8,474 nt of DNA from an uncultured Christensenella sp. (GTDB lineage: Bacteria > Bacillota > Clostridia > Christensenellales > Borkfalkiaceae): positions 16,833 through 25,306 of the forward strand of contig CAJTRW010000026.1 in NCBI GenBank assembly GCA_910578765.1. The letters run 5' to 3'. Positions within the stretch are counted from its first letter, which is position 1, and each line of letters begins with the position of its first letter. The translations under genes and the position numbers were made by a program. Positions 7,051 through 8,474 of this stretch are shown in pieces. The notes beneath the pieces were generated by a model. It was not told the origin of the DNA, searched no databases, and saw only the letters and a program-made list of their open reading frames with translations.

Positions 7051-7053
7051 CAA
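7022..7053. repeat. Inverted repeat spanning the aspS promoter
   Basis: TTGATTTT (7022-7029) and AAAATCAA (7046-7053) are perfect 8-bp inverted copies, 16 nt apart. One covers the -35 and the other the -10. It could be an operator, or it may arise because the promoter boxes are themselves A/T-rich and complementary. Confidence 0.35.
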
Positions 7054-7082
7054 AAGAAAACGGTTGAGAGGCTGAATCACTT

Positions 7083-8414
7083 ATGCAGGAAATCACAGGA
7101 GTTACCACCTCCGCTTACACGCCTTACGGAGACTTTAAAAACCGAATCGGCGAAGAAGTCGTAATCAGAGGAGCAATCCACAATATCAGGGAAATGTCGG
7201 ATATAGCGTTTATACTTATCCGTACGGACAGGGAACTTATTCAATGCGTTTATTCCACCGAGTTTTCCGACTACCGCTTAGACGAAAACGTCGTTGAGCA
7301 GGCTTCGGCAAAAATAACCGGAAAGGTTGTTAAAAGCGAGACCCGCGACGGCAGCGAACGTTACGAACTGCAAATTCACGGCATAGAAATATTATCCAAA
7401 CCCGCGGCGGTTCCCCCCGTGGTTATTTCGAAAAAGCAAGTCGTTTGCGACCTTTCAGTAAATCTTGACAACAGACCGGTAACGCTGAGAAACCCCAAGG
7501 AAAGAGCTATTTTCAAATTACAGGAAGGAATTCAGAGAGGATTCCGCGAATATTTGCAAAGTCAAAATTTTACGGAGGTCCACACACCTAAAATCAATTT
7601 TGCCGGCGCCGAAGGCGGAACAAACGTATTTAAGCTTGACTATTTCGGCAAGACGGTTTATCTTGCGCAAAGTCCGCAGCTGTATAAGCAGGCTCTCGTT
7701 CCCGTGTTTGAAAGAGTTTTTGAAATTGCGCCCGTATTCCGCGCGGAACACCACGATACTTCAAGACACCTCAACGAATACATTTCCATGGACTTGGAAA
7801 TGGGCTTTATCGACAGCTTCACCGACATAATGAATACCGAAGCGGGCGCTCTTAAATATATTATGAACTTATTGAAAACCGAATACGCGCCCGAAGTCGA
7901 GCTTTTGAAAGCCGATATACCAGAAATTACATCTATCCCCTGCATACGCTTCAAGGACGCAAAAGAGCTGTGCGTGAAAAAGTTGAAAAATATAACCGAT
8001 ATGAAGGATTTCGAGCCGGAAGAAGAAGCTTTCCTCGGCAAATGGGCGAAACAGCAGTTTAATTCCGATTTCCTTTTCGTAACGCATTACCTCTCCAAAA
8101 AGCGCCCCTTCTATACTATGGACGACCCCGACGACCCCGAAGTTACGCTGTCTTTCGACCTGTTGTTCCGCGGAATAGAAATTACCTCCGGCGGACAGAG
8201 AATTCACGACTATAACATGCAGGTTGAAAAAATGAAAAGACTGGGCATGAATCCAGAAGAATTCGAAACCTATTTAATGTTGCACAAATACGGCGCGCCC
8301 CCCCACGGCGGTCTGGGCTTAGGACTTGAAAGGCTGACAATGCATCTTTTGGGCTTCAAGAACGTGAGAAACGCTACAATGTTCCCGAGGGACATTAACA
8401 GGGTTTCGCCTTAA
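7083..8414 (+). CDS. aspS: Archaeal-type aspartyl-tRNA synthetase, probably non-discriminating (AspS2)
   Basis: Class IIb cytoplasmic enzyme that charges tRNA(Asp) with aspartate and, in the non-discriminating form, also makes Asp-tRNA(Asn) for conversion by GatCAB. The 443 aa match the short archaeal/eukaryotic type, not the roughly 590-aa bacterial AspRS with its GAD insert. Residues about 15-110 are the OB-fold anticodon-binding domain. Motif 1 lies near 153-169 (ending TEVHTPK), the flipping loop at 172-183, and QSPQL at 196-200. Motif 2 is FRAEHHDTSRHLNE (219-232, Arg220 and Glu222), and motif 3 is GLGLGLERL (410-418, Arg417). All core residues look intact. At the position where discriminating archaeal enzymes have Trp (G-W-V-H) this protein has Ala31 (G-A-I-H), which favours relaxed tRNA recognition; that is inference. 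An in-frame stop at 7065 rules out a longer start. The ribosome site is weak: GAGAGG (7066-7071), 11 nt before the ATG. Confidence 0.93.
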   Translation: MQEITGVTTSAYTPYGDFKNRIGEEVVIRGAIHNIREMSDIAFILIRTDRELIQCVYSTEFSDYRLDENVVEQASAKITGKVVKSETRDGSERYELQIHGIEILSKPAAVPPVVISKKQVVCDLSVNLDNRPVTLRNPKERAIFKLQEGIQRGFREYLQSQNFTEVHTPKINFAGAEGGTNVFKLDYFGKTVYLAQSPQLYKQALVPVFERVFEIAPVFRAEHHDTSRHLNEYISMDLEMGFIDSFTDIMNTEAGALKYIMNLLKTEYAPEVELLKADIPEITSIPCIRFKDAKELCVKKLKNITDMKDFEPEEEAFLGKWAKQQFNSDFLFVTHYLSKKRPFYTMDDPDDPEVTLSFDLLFRGIEITSGGQRIHDYNMQVEKMKRLGMNPEEFETYLMLHKYGAPPHGGLGLGLERLTMHLLGFKNVRNATMFPRDINRVSP

Positions 8415-8428
8415 CCGTAACAAATCAT

Positions 8429-8452
8429 AACTACGCGTTCAACGCGTAGTTT
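8429..8452 (+). terminator. Probable aspS terminator hairpin
   Basis: A perfect 9-bp stem (8429-8437 with 8443-8451), AACTACGCG/CGCGTAGTT, has a TTCAA loop and starts 14 nt after the aspS stop. Only three T residues end the stem and flank, so termination may be weak. It could also be a 3' stability hairpin with read-through beyond the window. Confidence 0.55.
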
Positions 8453-8458
8453 GCACAA

Positions 8459-8471
8459 GCCCTAAAAGGGC
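8459..8471. repeat. Short hairpin at the right edge
   Basis: GCCCT (8459-8463) and AGGGC (8467-8471) form a 5-bp stem with a 3-nt loop, just before the window ends. What follows is not visible, so whether it is a second terminator cannot be judged. Confidence 0.3.
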
Positions 8472-8474
8472 ATG

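Overview
The window reads as a chromosomal segment of a low-to-moderate GC member of the Clostridia (Firmicutes), probably an uncultured, gut-type, polysaccharide-using lineage. The evidence is the strong GGAGG ribosome sites, near-consensus sigma-A promoters with 17-nt spacers, two lipoproteins with lipoboxes ending in F-T-A-C and T-F-A-C, a PL9-type pectate lyase, and an archaeal-type aspartyl-tRNA synthetase as found in many Clostridia. This placement is inference; no taxonomic marker was searched.

Layout, left to right. (1) 49-837: a single gene with its own extended -10 promoter and terminator. It encodes a 206-aa alpha-helical cytoplasmic protein resembling the Imm5 immunity family of polymorphic toxin systems, with no toxin visible in the window. 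(2) 861-904: a bidirectional terminator between converging genes. (3) 913-6657, minus strand: a two-gene operon driven by a TTGACA-17-TAAAAT promoter. The first gene encodes a 580-aa, apparently non-catalytic Ig-array lipoprotein with a possible carbohydrate-binding C-terminus. The second, 17 nt downstream, encodes a 1291-aa lipoprotein with an intact PL9 pectate-lyase active site, Ig-like modules and a GLUG-like second beta-helix. Together they look like a cell-surface pair that binds and cleaves a pectic polymer. (4) 6706-6971, minus strand: a promoter, a roughly 180-nt RNA folding like 6S RNA, and a terminator. (5) 7022-8452, plus strand: aspS with its own promoter and a 3' hairpin. The 6S RNA and aspS are divergent neighbours.

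The 6549-7082 gap holds no credible protein gene. It is filled by the operon promoter and leader, the 6S-like RNA with its promoter and terminator, and the aspS promoter. The most noteworthy items are the 6S-like RNA, which protein-centred annotation would miss; the PL9/GLUG fusion with its non-catalytic partner; and the apparently orphan immunity-like gene. I do not see a clearly new multi-gene system such as a defence island, CRISPR array, mobile element or biosynthetic cluster.
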